64,000 nt of DNA from Faecalibacterium prausnitzii (GCA_004558805.1 SFDE01000001.1:124001-188000), one strand, 5' to 3'; shown: positions 43,067 to 51,903, counted from the stretch's first letter. The notes: generated by a model from the letters alone, not told the origin. Numbers and translations are program-made.

Positions 43067-45187
43067 TTACTTTGCGTTGGAGGGTGCCACCTCAAAGTCG
43101 ATCTTGCCCAGATTGACGTCGGCACGGACGATGGTGATCATCATGGTGTCACCCAGGCTCCAGCTCTTGCCGGAAACGGGGTCCGACAGGCGGACGCCCT
43201 CGGTGAGCATAGTGCCGGAGGGGGTCAGGCTGGAAGCAGGCACAAAGCCCTCCACGCCGTTCTCCAGTTCGATGAACAGACCCCGCTGGGTCACGCCGGA
43301 GATGCGACCCTCGTAGCACTCGCCCAGATGGCGGCGGGCGTATTCTGCCTTGTAGCAGTCCTCTGCCTTCCGCTCGATCTGCATGGCGATGATCTCCCGC
43401 TCGCTGGACTGCTTGCTTGCCTTTTCGGCAAAATCACCGTAGCGCAGGGTCATGGTCTCCTTGTCGGCACCCTTGAGCTGGGCGGTCATGATGCGGTGGA
43501 TCGCCAGATCCGGATAGCGGCGGATGGGGCTGGTGAAGTGGGCGTAATCCTTCAGCACCAGACCATAGTGTCCCTTGGGCTTGTCCTCATACACTGCCTT
43601 GGACATGCAGCGCAGCATACCGGTGTTGATGATCTGCTCATAGGCAGTGCCCCGGACCCCTTCCAGAATGGCGCTGAGCTCCTTGGGGACCGGCACATCC
43701 TTGGCAAAGTGGTCGTTGATGCCGCATGCCTGCAGCAGGGTGTGCAGGCGCTCCAGCTTTTCGGCGTTGGGTTCCTCGTGGACACGGTACACAAAGGGGA
43801 TCTGCTTAACCCGGGCAAAGTGAGCAGCGCACTGGTTAGCCAGCAGCATAAACTCCTCGATCATGGATTCGCTCTCGCCGGAGGTGCGCTTCTTGACGTC
43901 GATGCAGTGCCCGTCCTCGTCCAGGATCAGCTTGACTTCTCCGCTCTCGATGTCCATGCAGCCCCGCTCCTTACGCAGGCGGGCACGGTGTCCGTACAGC
44001 TCCTTCATGGCAGGCAGCTGGCTGATGACCTCAGCATACTTTGCCTTGATCTCGGCATCGGCAGTGCCGGCAAGCAGGGCGTTGATTTCGGAATACACGC
44101 CCTTGACCCGACTGCGGATCACCGACTTGACAAAGCGGTAATCGGTCAGGTTGCCCTCCTTGTCCAGACGCATCAGGCAGGAGAAGGCAAGGCGCAGCAC
44201 GCCCTCATTGAGGCTGCAGATGCCATTGGACAGCTGCTTGGGCAGCATGGGCACCACCTGATCGGCATAGTACACGCTGGTGGCACGGTTGAACGCCTCG
44301 TTGTCCAGCTCGCTGCCGGGCTTGACGTAGTTGGAAACGTCTGCAATGTGGACGCCCAGCTCAAACCCTCCATCGGAGGTCTTGGTGAGACTGACGGCAT
44401 CGTCGATGTCCTTGGTCTCGGCGCTGTCGATGGTAAAGATGGGCAGGGCACGCAGGTCCATGCGGCCTTCGGTGTCCGCCTCGGTGACCGTGGCGTTGTC
44501 CAGCTTCTTTGCCTCTTCCCGGACCTTATCCGGGAAACGGGAGCGGATGTCCTGGGCGTAGAGCAGTGCCTTTGCACAGCGCTTTGCCTCATCGCAGCTG
44601 CCAAACCGCATTGCCACGCCTACCCGGTGGTCCTCCTGACGGTTGCCGCGCAGCAGGATCTCCACTGCCACCTTGTCGCCGTCCTTGGCACCACCCTCGC
44701 AGTCCCGCATCATCTGCATGGAGATGGCAGGGCAGTCGTCGGGCACAAACTTCAGCCGACCTTCCATCCGGCGCACGGTACCCACAAGGTCGTTCTTTTC
44801 TTCCAGCACTGCAAGGATCTGTCCCTCATCGCTGCCTTCCACCCGGGGATGATCGAACTTTTCCACCAGGACCTTGTCACCGGGCATGGCGCCGTGGGTG
44901 TAGCGACCGGGGATAAAGATGTCGCTGGTCTCGTCCTCCAGCATGACGAAGGCAAAGTTCTTGCCCAGTTTGACCACCTTGCACGGCAGCGCCTTGTCGG
45001 CACGACCGGAGCGCACCGTGAAAAAGACGCCCTGCCGCTGGCAGATCACTGCGTCGTGGACCAGCTGGTCCACGGCTTCCATAACCTTGCGGTCCGAACC
45101 ACGATCGCCGCCAAACTTGGACTTCAGGTCCCGGACGGTACACGGCTGGTTCTGGATCGCATGCTCAATTTTATCGCGCATTGCCAT
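43067..45187 (-). CDS. rnr: Ribonuclease R
   Basis: A 706-residue 3'-5' exoribonuclease that degrades structured RNA and takes part in rRNA and tmRNA-linked quality control. Cold-shock-like domains come first. The RNB domain contains FTIDSAETKDIDDAVSL, whose Asp residues bind Mg. A C-terminal S1 domain (YEGRISGVTQRGLFIELENG) follows. The ATG at 45185-45187 has AAGGAG upstream at 11 bases; an earlier ATG lies before that box. It follows secG, the usual order, but smpB is not next. Confidence 0.94.
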   Translation of the reverse strand: MAMRDKIEHAIQNQPCTVRDLKSKFGGDRGSDRKVMEAVDQLVHDAVICQRQGVFFTVRSGRADKALPCKVVKLGKNFAFVMLEDETSDIFIPGRYTHGAMPGDKVLVEKFDHPRVEGSDEGQILAVLEEKNDLVGTVRRMEGRLKFVPDDCPAISMQMMRDCEGGAKDGDKVAVEILLRGNRQEDHRVGVAMRFGSCDEAKRCAKALLYAQDIRSRFPDKVREEAKKLDNATVTEADTEGRMDLRALPIFTIDSAETKDIDDAVSLTKTSDGGFELGVHIADVSNYVKPGSELDNEAFNRATSVYYADQVVPMLPKQLSNGICSLNEGVLRLAFSCLMRLDKEGNLTDYRFVKSVIRSRVKGVYSEINALLAGTADAEIKAKYAEVISQLPAMKELYGHRARLRKERGCMDIESGEVKLILDEDGHCIDVKKRTSGESESMIEEFMLLANQCAAHFARVKQIPFVYRVHEEPNAEKLERLHTLLQACGINDHFAKDVPVPKELSAILEGVRGTAYEQIINTGMLRCMSKAVYEDKPKGHYGLVLKDYAHFTSPIRRYPDLAIHRIMTAQLKGADKETMTLRYGDFAEKASKQSSEREIIAMQIERKAEDCYKAEYARRHLGECYEGRISGVTQRGLFIELENGVEGFVPASSLTPSGTMLTEGVRLSDPVSGKSWSLGDTMMITIVRADVNLGKIDFEVAPSNAK

Positions 45188-45310
45188 AATAAATTTTACT
45201 CCTTGCTCTTCCATGAGCGCCCTCTCCGACGGAGGACGCTCCCATTCCGGCTGCGGGCAGCCACCTGCCCCACCCTGCCTTTGACTCTATGATGCTACGA
45301 TCTGTGAACA

Positions 45311-45339
45311 GAAAAACAGCCCCGTCCTGTACGGGGCTG
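45311..45339 (-). terminator. Terminator between secG and rnr
   Basis: A perfect 9-bp stem (45317-45325 with 45331-45339) and a 5-base loop are followed on the minus strand by TTTTTC. It lies 11 bases past secG, so rnr depends on readthrough or an unseen promoter. Confidence 0.85.
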
Positions 45340-45350
45340 AGCGGACCTTG

Positions 45351-45602
45351 TCAACCGGCAAGACGACCTGCAAAAATGCAGGCGAGGATTGCCACCACAA
45401 AGAACACGACACCTGCAATGCGGGTCACCTTGGCGAGCATCTGATCTGCAGGGGTCAGACGGGCGTTGTTTGCGCCGCCATAGCTGCCATTGATCGCCCC
45501 GGACAGACCCTGACCATGGGTGTGCTGCATGAGGGTGAGGAAAACGATGACCAGAGAAGCGACCAGCAGGATCGCACCGCCAACAATTTCGATAACAGAC
45601 AT
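45351..45602 (-). CDS. secG: Preprotein translocase subunit SecG
   Basis: An 83-residue membrane protein, accessory subunit of the SecYEG channel. Two hydrophobic helices (about 5-25 and 60-80) flank the conserved FLTLMQHTHGQGLSGAIN-type loop. The start at 45600-45602 has GGAG 11 bases upstream. Residues further upstream in the frame are not part of the family. It has its own promoter and a terminator before rnr. Confidence 0.93.
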   Translation of the reverse strand: MSVIEIVGGAILLVASLVIVFLTLMQHTHGQGLSGAINGSYGGANNARLTPADQMLAKVTRIAGVVFFVVAILACIFAGRLAG

Positions 45603-45658
45603 GGATTGAAACGCTCCTTTATCATAATACATTGAAAACTGCGCAAAAATACGAATAT

Positions 45659-45687
45659 ATAGTATCATAACACTGGCAAAAAAGCAA
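45659..45687 (-). promoter_or_regulatory. Candidate promoter of secG
   Basis: Minus-strand TTGCTT (45682-45687) and TACTAT (45659-45664) are separated by 17 bases, with AT-rich sequence to the secG start. Confidence 0.5.
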
Positions 45688-45707
45688 GCAGAAAACACCC
45701 TTCTTTC

Positions 45708-46181
45708 CTAGCCTTTCCGCCGCTGCAGGGCATGCGCCAGCATCCGGCAGCCGCTTTCTGCCAGCTGTGCGCCGTCCAGCGGCGGCATCGGCAGCAGATT
45801 GAACGCCCCGGTCAGCAGATTTGCTGCCAGAAAAGCGCTGCCCGGTACGGTCGCCCTGCGGCAGAGCCGTCCCCACCAGAGCAGCGCCAGGATCAGGTTT
45901 GCACCGGGACCTGCTGCCGCAAGGCAGAACCGCTGCCGGTCTGTGAGCCGGTCCTGCCGGACCTGCATACAAAAGCCGGTGAGAGTCACCTCGATCAACG
46001 GAAAACGACGGAACAGCAGCAGGTATACCCCGATATGCCCCCACTCGTGGAGGAACGCCGCCAGCAGACCCAGCCGCAAGAAACCGCTGGCATCAAAGTA
46101 CAGCAGCAGGTACAGCACCCCGCACAGAGGCACCGGGTCCCGGAACTGCAAAGGTCCCAGCTGCAGCCGGTCATGGCGCAT
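45708..46181 (-). CDS. M50 site-2 metalloprotease, SpoIVFB-like
   Basis: A 157-residue polytopic membrane protein. AAFLHEWGHIGVYLLLF is the HExxH zinc site inside a membrane helix, and NLLPMPPLDGAQL supplies the distal NPDG-type Asp. It has no PDZ or CBS domain, which matches SpoIVFB and other minimal site-2 proteases. The ATG at 46179-46181 lies inside the upstream M23 gene (11-base overlap). A longer frame upstream is only the shadow of that gene. The substrate is unknown; pro-sigma-K processing would be the sporulation analogue. Confidence 0.8.
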   Translation of the reverse strand: MRHDRLQLGPLQFRDPVPLCGVLYLLLYFDASGFLRLGLLAAFLHEWGHIGVYLLLFRRFPLIEVTLTGFCMQVRQDRLTDRQRFCLAAAGPGANLILALLWWGRLCRRATVPGSAFLAANLLTGAFNLLPMPPLDGAQLAESGCRMLAHALQRRKG

Positions 46182-46704
46182 GTGCCAACCCCAGCAGCGT
46201 CGCCGGGTCCTCGGCTTCCCCGCCCCGGCGCAGCTCAAAATGCAGATGCGCCCCGGTGGCACGCCCGGTCTGCCCCGCCGTACCCAGACGCTGCCCCGCC
46301 GCCACCACCTCCCCGGCACGGACATAGAGATATTGCAGGTGGGCATAGCGGGTCTCGCTGCCGTCCGGGTGCTGCACCCGCAGGCAATTGCCGTAGCTGC
46401 CGCCGCTGCCGGCACCGGTCACCGCCCCCGCCTGTACGCAGAGCACCTCCGTGCCCTCGGCGCAGGCAATGTCCACCCCGTGATGGAAGGCGTTTTTGCC
46501 GGTGAAAGGGTCCTGCCGCCAGCCGTAGGGGTCCGAGACCCGCCAGCGGTCGGTTTTTAATGGAAAGCAGGTCTTGCCCTTTGCAGCGGCAGGGAAAGCT
46601 GCCGCTGCGCCCAGCATCCCCCACGCCAGCACAAATGCTGCGACCCAGCGCAGGATCTTTCGTTTCTCCATGGTTTTTCGTCTGGCAGCGTGACAGTCTC
46701 TCAT
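46171..46704 (-). CDS. M23 (LytM) domain membrane protein, SpoIVFA/SpoIIQ-like arrangement
   Basis: A 177-residue protein. A basic N terminus leads to one hydrophobic segment (about 19-40), a signal or anchor. The LytM domain has FHHGVDIACAEGTEVLCVQAG, YAHLQYLYV and GAHLHFELR, so the zinc residues (His, Asp, HxH) appear intact. The ATG at 46702-46704 has GGAGGG six bases upstream and is preferred over an internal ATG at 46671 without one. It overlaps the M50 protease gene, as spoIVFA precedes spoIVFB in Bacillus. An ordinary peptidoglycan endopeptidase is the alternative. Confidence 0.78.
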   Translation of the reverse strand: MRDCHAARRKTMEKRKILRWVAAFVLAWGMLGAAAAFPAAAKGKTCFPLKTDRWRVSDPYGWRQDPFTGKNAFHHGVDIACAEGTEVLCVQAGAVTGAGSGGSYGNCLRVQHPDGSETRYAHLQYLYVRAGEVVAAGQRLGTAGQTGRATGAHLHFELRRGGEAEDPATLLGLAHAP

Positions 46705-46750
46705 TCTGCGCCCTCCGGTTTTTGCTACCAGCCTATGCGCCGGAAGGCGC

Positions 46751-46783
46751 AAAAAGACCCGGCAGCTTTTGGGCTGTCGGGTC
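46751..46783 (-). terminator. Terminator of ppk
   Basis: An 11-pair stem with one G-T wobble (46756-46766 with 46773-46783) and a 6-base loop are followed on the minus strand by TTTTTG, 10 bases past the ppk stop. Confidence 0.85.
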
Positions 46784-46792
46784 CTGCTGATC

Positions 46793-49177
46793 TTAGCCTC
46801 GTTTTTTAAAGATGTTCCACACTCGCTGGGCAAAGGTCCGGCGGGGCTGCGGTGCCACCGGTTTCTGGCTTCTGGGTGCCGGTGTGTGGTGCACCGGGGG
46901 CTGTTCTGCCGCAGGCTTTTCCGCCGGGTGTGCCGGGGCTGCGGGCTGCTCCGGCGGGGTAAGCGGCTTTTTTTCCGGAATCTCCGGCTCCACCGGAAGA
47001 TCTTCTTTATCCGGCGCTGCCTTTTCCGGCTCCGGCAGCGGTGTGGCAGCAGGGGCTTCCGGCTGGGCGGCGGGCTTTTCCGGTGCAGGGTCGGGAGCCT
47101 TTACCGCACACCAGTCGTTGCGCAGCAGCTCGTACATACCCATCTGCCCGTTGACCACAGGCTCTCCCTCGGCGGGCTTCACCTTCTGGTAGCTGCCGTC
47201 TGCCTGCATCTCCCGAGCGTTGACGTTGTCCCGCAGCTGCAGCTGCAGGATGTCGGTGAGCTTCTGCACCAGACGGGGGTCCTCCACCCGGACGCCCACC
47301 TCTACCCGGCACTCGGTGTTGCGGGTGAGGAAGTCGCCGGAAGCAATGTAGATCCGGGTGTGCACCCCGTCAAAGAAGCTGTAGATCCGTCCATGCTCCA
47401 GATACCGTCCCACCAGACTGCGGATGTGCAGGTTCTCGGTCTTGCCGGGTACCTGTGCACGGACGCAGCAGATGCCCCGGACGATCATGTCGATGCGCAC
47501 CCCGGCGCAGCTTGCCTCCTCCAGCTTGAGGATGATATCCCGGTCGCTGATGGAGTTGTTTTTCAGGATCATGGAGGCGGGGCGACCCATCCGGGCGGCG
47601 GCAATGACGTGATCCATCTCCTCCAACAGCACGCTCTTGAACCGCAGAGGTGCCACCAGCATCTTGTCGCTTTCCTCCGTGAGCCGCTGCACCGCAAGGT
47701 TGCGGAACACCTTGGAGGCTTCTTCTCCGATCCGCTCATCGGCGGTGATGAAGGAGTAGTCGGTGTACAGCTCACTGGTCTTTTCGTTGTAGTTGCCGGT
47801 ACCGATCTGGGTAATGTAGGCGTAGCCTTCCTTTTTCTTTTTGGTGATAAGGGTCAGTTTGGAGTGGACCTTGTAGTCGTCAAAGCCGTAGATGACGGTG
47901 CAGCCTGCGCTTTCCAGCTGCTTGGACCAGTCGATGTTGTTTTGCTCGTCAAAGCGGGCGCGCAGCTCCACCAGCGCCACCACTTCCTTGCCGTTTTCGG
48001 CAGCCTCCATCAGCGCCTGTACGATCTGGGATTCCCTCGCCATACGGTACAGGGTCATTTTGATAGAGATGACATCCGGGTCGTTTGCCGCCTTTTTGAG
48101 CATGGCGATAAAGGGACGGATGGACTGGTAGGGATAGCTCAGCAGCACATCCCGCTTCTGCACCTCCGCTGCAAGGTCATAGTCCGGCGGCGGCAGCATG
48201 GGACGTGCCGCCGGATAGAACAGCCCCGGGTGGTCCTCCGTCTCGATGCGTCTGGTGAGCATGTAGAAAAAGCTCAGGTCCAGCGGGCTTTTCTGCTCAA
48301 ACACCCGTTTGCGGGTCAGCTCCAGCCGGTCGCACAGCAGCCGCTCCACCTCCGGTGCCGGAGCGGGGGTCACCTGCAGACGCACGGCAGCAAGCTTGCG
48401 GCGGCGCTTCAGCAGCTCGGTCATGATCTCCCGGTAGTCGATGTCGTGGTCCATCATGCCTTCCTTGACGTCGATGTCCGCATTGCGGGTGACCCGGAAC
48501 AGGCATTTTTCCAGAATATTCTCCTTGCCAAAGATGGCACCGGCATAGTGGAGCACCAGTTCCTCCACCAGTGCATACCGGGTCACGCCATCCTTTTTGA
48601 TAAAGTGGAGCCGCTCCATCTGGCTGGAAATGGGAACGATGCCAAGGCTCCGGGTGTTGGCGTGCTTTTCTTTCAGCAGCACGCCCAGATAGATCTCCTT
48701 GTTCCGCAAAAACGGGAACGGATGGCGATTGTCCACGATCTGGGGACTGAGGATGGGAAACAGCTCGGTCTGGAAATACTTCTTCCAGAAATGCTCCTCT
48801 TCCTTGGTCAGATGGTCAAAGTCCACCTTCTGATAGCCGTATTCCGCCAGCGATTCCAGCGATTTTTCGTAATATTTATCGCACTCTTCCTGCAATTGCG
48901 CCGTCTTGGGCATAATGGCGGCAAGCTGCTCGGCGGAAGACATATTGGTCTTGTTCTCCCGCTTTACCTTTTTGCCCTTGTCCTGCTCCAGATTGGCACG
49001 CTCCTGCAGGGAGCCGACCCGCACCATGAAAAACTCGTCCAGATTGGAGCCGTAGATGGCAAGGAACTTGACCCGTTCCGCAAGGGGGACGTTCCGGTCC
49101 TTGCCCAATGCCAACACCCGACGGTTGAAGTCCAGCCAGCTCAGTTCCCGGTTGATAAAGATACTTTCGTCACTCAT
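46793..49177 (-). CDS. ppk: Polyphosphate kinase 1 with Pro/Ala-rich tail
   Basis: A 794-residue enzyme that polymerises the gamma phosphate of ATP into polyphosphate. FINRELSWLDFNRRVL, NLDEFFMVRVG and FDDYKVHSKLTLI (with the phosphorylated His region) are present, as is the second PLD-like half (YIASGDFLTRNTECRVEVGV). After about residue 690 an extra tail of some 100 residues appears: many Pro, Ala and Glu in PEKPAAQ-like repeats, ending in the basic QPRRTFAQRVWNIFKKRG. That tail is absent from standard Ppk1. It precedes the M23 gene with a terminator between. Confidence 0.93.
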   Translation of the reverse strand: MSDESIFINRELSWLDFNRRVLALGKDRNVPLAERVKFLAIYGSNLDEFFMVRVGSLQERANLEQDKGKKVKRENKTNMSSAEQLAAIMPKTAQLQEECDKYYEKSLESLAEYGYQKVDFDHLTKEEEHFWKKYFQTELFPILSPQIVDNRHPFPFLRNKEIYLGVLLKEKHANTRSLGIVPISSQMERLHFIKKDGVTRYALVEELVLHYAGAIFGKENILEKCLFRVTRNADIDVKEGMMDHDIDYREIMTELLKRRRKLAAVRLQVTPAPAPEVERLLCDRLELTRKRVFEQKSPLDLSFFYMLTRRIETEDHPGLFYPAARPMLPPPDYDLAAEVQKRDVLLSYPYQSIRPFIAMLKKAANDPDVISIKMTLYRMARESQIVQALMEAAENGKEVVALVELRARFDEQNNIDWSKQLESAGCTVIYGFDDYKVHSKLTLITKKKKEGYAYITQIGTGNYNEKTSELYTDYSFITADERIGEEASKVFRNLAVQRLTEESDKMLVAPLRFKSVLLEEMDHVIAAARMGRPASMILKNNSISDRDIILKLEEASCAGVRIDMIVRGICCVRAQVPGKTENLHIRSLVGRYLEHGRIYSFFDGVHTRIYIASGDFLTRNTECRVEVGVRVEDPRLVQKLTDILQLQLRDNVNAREMQADGSYQKVKPAEGEPVVNGQMGMYELLRNDWCAVKAPDPAPEKPAAQPEAPAATPLPEPEKAAPDKEDLPVEPEIPEKKPLTPPEQPAAPAHPAEKPAAEQPPVHHTPAPRSQKPVAPQPRRTFAQRVWNIFKKRG

Positions 49178-49207
49178 AATTGCTCCTCTTTTGCAGCCGC
49201 AGCTGCT

Positions 49208-49567
49208 TCAGCTCACAAAGACCTGTCCTGCCCAGGAGTCCACCATTTCCGGGGTGACTCCCTGTACTCGGATGGCATCCTCCACCTTTCCAAAGGGACC
49301 GTACTGCCGGCGGTTTTCCAGGATCTTCCCGGCAAGGACCGGTCCCACGCCGGGCAGGGTGCACAGGGCATCCTCGTCGGCAGTGTTCAGGTCCACCTGC
49401 AGATACGCCGTCAGCGGGCGGGAGTCCGGCATCGTCCCGGGCTGCTGCCCCCGCAGGGGCACCGTGAACCAGAACGCCAGCCCCACGCACAGTGCGATTG
49501 CCGCCCCGGTGAGAAGCAGAAACAGGACCTCCCGTTTTTTCTGCTGCGGCAAAGGTGTTTTATCCAT
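49208..49567 (-). CDS. ComEA-like helix-hairpin-helix protein
   Basis: A 119-residue membrane-anchored protein. The hydrophobic stretch LLLTGAAIALCVGLAFWF near the N terminus is the anchor. The C-terminal 60 residues hold VDLNTADEDALCTLPGVGPVLAGKILENRRQ, the double helix-hairpin-helix of ComEA, which binds incoming DNA in competence. No comEC lies nearby, and a SLBB domain is lacking, so DNA uptake is only inferred. The ribosome site GGAGG is 12 bases away and overlaps the T run of the preceding terminator. Confidence 0.8.
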   Translation of the reverse strand: MDKTPLPQQKKREVLFLLLTGAAIALCVGLAFWFTVPLRGQQPGTMPDSRPLTAYLQVDLNTADEDALCTLPGVGPVLAGKILENRRQYGPFGKVEDAIRVQGVTPEMVDSWAGQVFVS

Positions 49568-49585
49568 TCTACCCGAAATCCTCCT

Positions 49586-49621
49586 AAAAAGAAAGCCCCC
49601 TGCAGGAAAATTGCAGGGAGC
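49586..49621 (-). terminator. Terminator of the lspA-rluD-HAD unit
   Basis: A 10-position stem with one mismatch (49595-49604 with 49612-49621) and a 7-base loop are followed on the minus strand by TTTCTTTTT. Confidence 0.8.
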
Positions 49622-49633
49622 ATTACACAAATT

Positions 49634-50467
49634 TTACGTTCTGTTTTCGGCACCCCGCACCATACGGTACAGAACCTCCACAGCGGCACCTCCTGCGCAG
49701 TCGGTCAAAGTGACCTTCTGTGCGGCAAGGCGCAGCTCTGCCGGAGCATCTGCTGCGGCGGCGCTCTGCCCTGCAGCATGGACAAGGTCCAGCATGGGCA
49801 GACTGCCGGCGATCACCAGAACATTCTCGGTGGGGATCCCCACCGGCATGCACACGGCATCCAGCATCTCGCTACCGCTGACGGTCTTAGGGGTCAGCAC
49901 CACCAGGTCTGCCGCCGCCCGTTCTGCCAGAAGTGTTGCCGTGCTGTTGCCCAGCGTTTTTTCCAGCAGAGAACCCAGCTGGATGTTTTTGCTGTCCTGA
50001 TAGAGCAGGACCCGCAGCACATCCTCCCGGCACACATCCGCCGCATTGGTCAGCAGATAGGGGGTCCACTCCTGCCGCAGGTGACGCTCCAGCGCCTCGC
50101 TCATCCGCAGCACCCGGGTGGTGCCGTCCCGCATCTGCAGGGCGATGCCCACGCCGGAGACTGCCGGCAGACGCAGAAAGATATCCTGATCCTGTCCGGC
50201 AAAGCTGCACAGCTGGCTGCTGGTGCCATCGGCGTAGTGGAATGCCATAGTGCCGCCGCACACCAGCGCCGGGGCAGAAAGCCGGACACTGCCCAGAATG
50301 GCGCGCACCGCCCGGGGGGCACGCTGAGAAAAGACGGTGAGTCTGCCGCCGCGGCTGCAAAACAGCTGCAGCACATCCCGCACCACTTGGGTCAGGTTGC
50401 CGTCGGTGCCGAGAAGAAGATGGTCCAGATCACAGAGGACCAGTGTGGATTCAAGGGAATTGCTCAT
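49634..50467 (-). CDS. Degenerate Cof-type HAD-superfamily protein
   Basis: A 277-residue protein with the outline of Cof/YidA sugar-phosphate phosphatases: an N-terminal LVLCDLDHLLLGTDGN, a VFSQRAPR motif II-like stretch, a capped middle and a C-terminal segment LVIAGSLPMLDLVHAAGQS. The motif I Thr is replaced and the GDxxND acidic motif IV is missing. It may have lost phosphatase activity or have a different role. It overlaps the rluD-type gene by 4 bases. No substrate can be proposed. Confidence 0.7.
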   Translation of the reverse strand: MSNSLESTLVLCDLDHLLLGTDGNLTQVVRDVLQLFCSRGGRLTVFSQRAPRAVRAILGSVRLSAPALVCGGTMAFHYADGTSSQLCSFAGQDQDIFLRLPAVSGVGIALQMRDGTTRVLRMSEALERHLRQEWTPYLLTNAADVCREDVLRVLLYQDSKNIQLGSLLEKTLGNSTATLLAERAAADLVVLTPKTVSGSEMLDAVCMPVGIPTENVLVIAGSLPMLDLVHAAGQSAAAADAPAELRLAAQKVTLTDCAGGAAVEVLYRMVRGAENRT

Positions 50468-51396
50468 TGTCTTCCCCTCCTGAGCGTTGCAAGAAAGTGT
50501 GTGAAATACTCCGGCAGCTGGGAGTCAAAGCGCATCTGTTCCCTGGTGATGGGGTGGACAAAGCCCAGCGTTTTGGCGTGGAGGCACTGCCCGTGAAGGC
50601 TGGTGATGCAGTTGTGGGGACCATAGACCGGGTCCCCCGCCACCGGATGATGGATGGACGCCATGTGCACCCGGATCTGATGGGTGCGCCCGGTCTTGAG
50701 GCGGCATTCCAGCATGGTAAATTCCCCCAGACGCTCCAGAACCCGGTAGCCGGTGTAGGCGTACTTGGTGTGGGGTTCGTCCGCCGGATACACCGCCATC
50801 TTCTTGCGGTCGGTCTTGGAGCGTCCCAGATTGGACTCCACAAAGCCTTCTTCCTGCGCAAAGCCGCCGTAGACCACCGTGTTGTAGGCACGTTCCACGC
50901 TGTGCACCGCCATCTGCTGAGAAAGCCCGATGTGGGTGGCGTCGTCCTTGGCGACCACCAGCAGACCACTGGTGTCCTTGTCGATGCGGTGAACGATGCC
51001 GGGACGGATCTCGCCGCCGATGCCGGAAAGGCTGCCCTTGCAGTGCCACAGCAGGGCGTTGACCAGAGTGCCGTCCGGGTTGCCGGGAGCGGGGTGCACC
51101 ACCATGCCCTTGGGCTTGTTGACCACCAGCAGATGGGCGTCCTCGTACAGGATATCCAGAGGGATATCCTGGGGCACCGCCTCGATGGGCTTTGCATCCG
51201 GGATCTCCAGCAGGATGGTGTCCCCTGCCTTGAGCTTGAGGCTTTTTACCACCGGCTTGCCGTTGCACTGGACGTGCCCTTCTGTCACCAGTGCCTGCAG
51301 CGCCGAGCGGGACAGCCCGGTATCCTCGCCGCTGAGAAAGCGGTCGATGCGCTGTCCGGCGCCCTCCTGCTCTACGATATACTCACGCTGTTCCAT
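50464..51396 (-). CDS. rluD: RluA/RluD-family pseudouridine synthase
   Basis: A 310-residue enzyme converting uridine to pseudouridine in large-subunit rRNA. An N-terminal S4 domain (RIDRFLSGEDTGLSRSALQALV) precedes the catalytic core with IVHRIDKDTSGLLVVAK (catalytic Asp) and GRTHQIRVHMASIHHPVAGD. Its location after lspA corresponds to B. subtilis ylyB. Which uridines it modifies is not decided by sequence, so RluD is the family label. It overlaps the HAD gene and follows lspA by 3 bases. Confidence 0.9.
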   Translation of the reverse strand: MEQREYIVEQEGAGQRIDRFLSGEDTGLSRSALQALVTEGHVQCNGKPVVKSLKLKAGDTILLEIPDAKPIEAVPQDIPLDILYEDAHLLVVNKPKGMVVHPAPGNPDGTLVNALLWHCKGSLSGIGGEIRPGIVHRIDKDTSGLLVVAKDDATHIGLSQQMAVHSVERAYNTVVYGGFAQEEGFVESNLGRSKTDRKKMAVYPADEPHTKYAYTGYRVLERLGEFTMLECRLKTGRTHQIRVHMASIHHPVAGDPVYGPHNCITSLHGQCLHAKTLGFVHPITREQMRFDSQLPEYFTHFLATLRRGRQ

Positions 51397-51399
51397 GGA

Positions 51400-51870
51400 T
51401 CACGGCTCCTTCGGTGTGCGGAACTCTTCCAGCAGGATCTCCAGCACCCAGAGTGCCACGCCCACGCAGACACAGATATCCGCAAAATTGAACACCGCAA
51501 ACCGCATGAACAGCAGGTTGATGTAGTCCACCACCTCGCCATTGAGCACGCGGTCGATAAGGTTGCCGATGCCGCCGCCCAGCACCAGGATCATTGCTGC
51601 CTGCTGCAGCCGGTTGCCCCGGCTGCGGAAAAACAGCTGGTACGCCACCAGCAGCAGTGCAGCACTGGTGGCAACGATAAGGAACAGCTGCTTGCCGCTG
51701 AGGAGGCTGAATGCCATGCCCTGATTCAGCACGAACCGCAGCTCCACCACATGGGGGATCAGCGGCAGGATGCCCACGGGCTGCAGAACGTCCACCGCCC
51801 ACAGCTTTACCACCTGATCGATGCCCACAAGCGCCGCAACTGCAATGAGATTGAAAACAACAAAAGCCAT
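51400..51870 (-). CDS. lspA: Signal peptidase II (lipoprotein signal peptidase)
   Basis: A 156-residue membrane aspartyl protease that cuts prolipoproteins before the lipid-modified Cys. Four hydrophobic segments are visible. GGGIGNLIDRVLNGEVVDYI and AVFNFADICVCVGVAL contain the two catalytic Asp. It would process lipoproteins such as the ABC binding protein and the lipoprotein at 10040. GGGAGAATCCT precedes the ATG. It lies 33 bases after the ileS terminator, with no clear promoter of its own. Confidence 0.93.
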   Translation of the reverse strand: MAFVVFNLIAVAALVGIDQVVKLWAVDVLQPVGILPLIPHVVELRFVLNQGMAFSLLSGKQLFLIVATSAALLLVAYQLFFRSRGNRLQQAAMILVLGGGIGNLIDRVLNGEVVDYINLLFMRFAVFNFADICVCVGVALWVLEILLEEFRTPKEP

Positions 51871-51903
51871 AGGATTCTCCCAAACGATCCCGAAACGGAT
51901 CCT

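Noticed and set aside
46171..46415. A longer N terminus for the M50 protease reaching back to 46415
   Set aside because: This part is the shifted-frame shadow of the M23 gene; the family sequence begins at the ATG 46179-46181.
46769..50596. A plus-strand open frame of 1275 codons antisense to ppk and HAD genes
   Set aside because: No motif, no start signal, and the minus-strand proteins are unmistakable.
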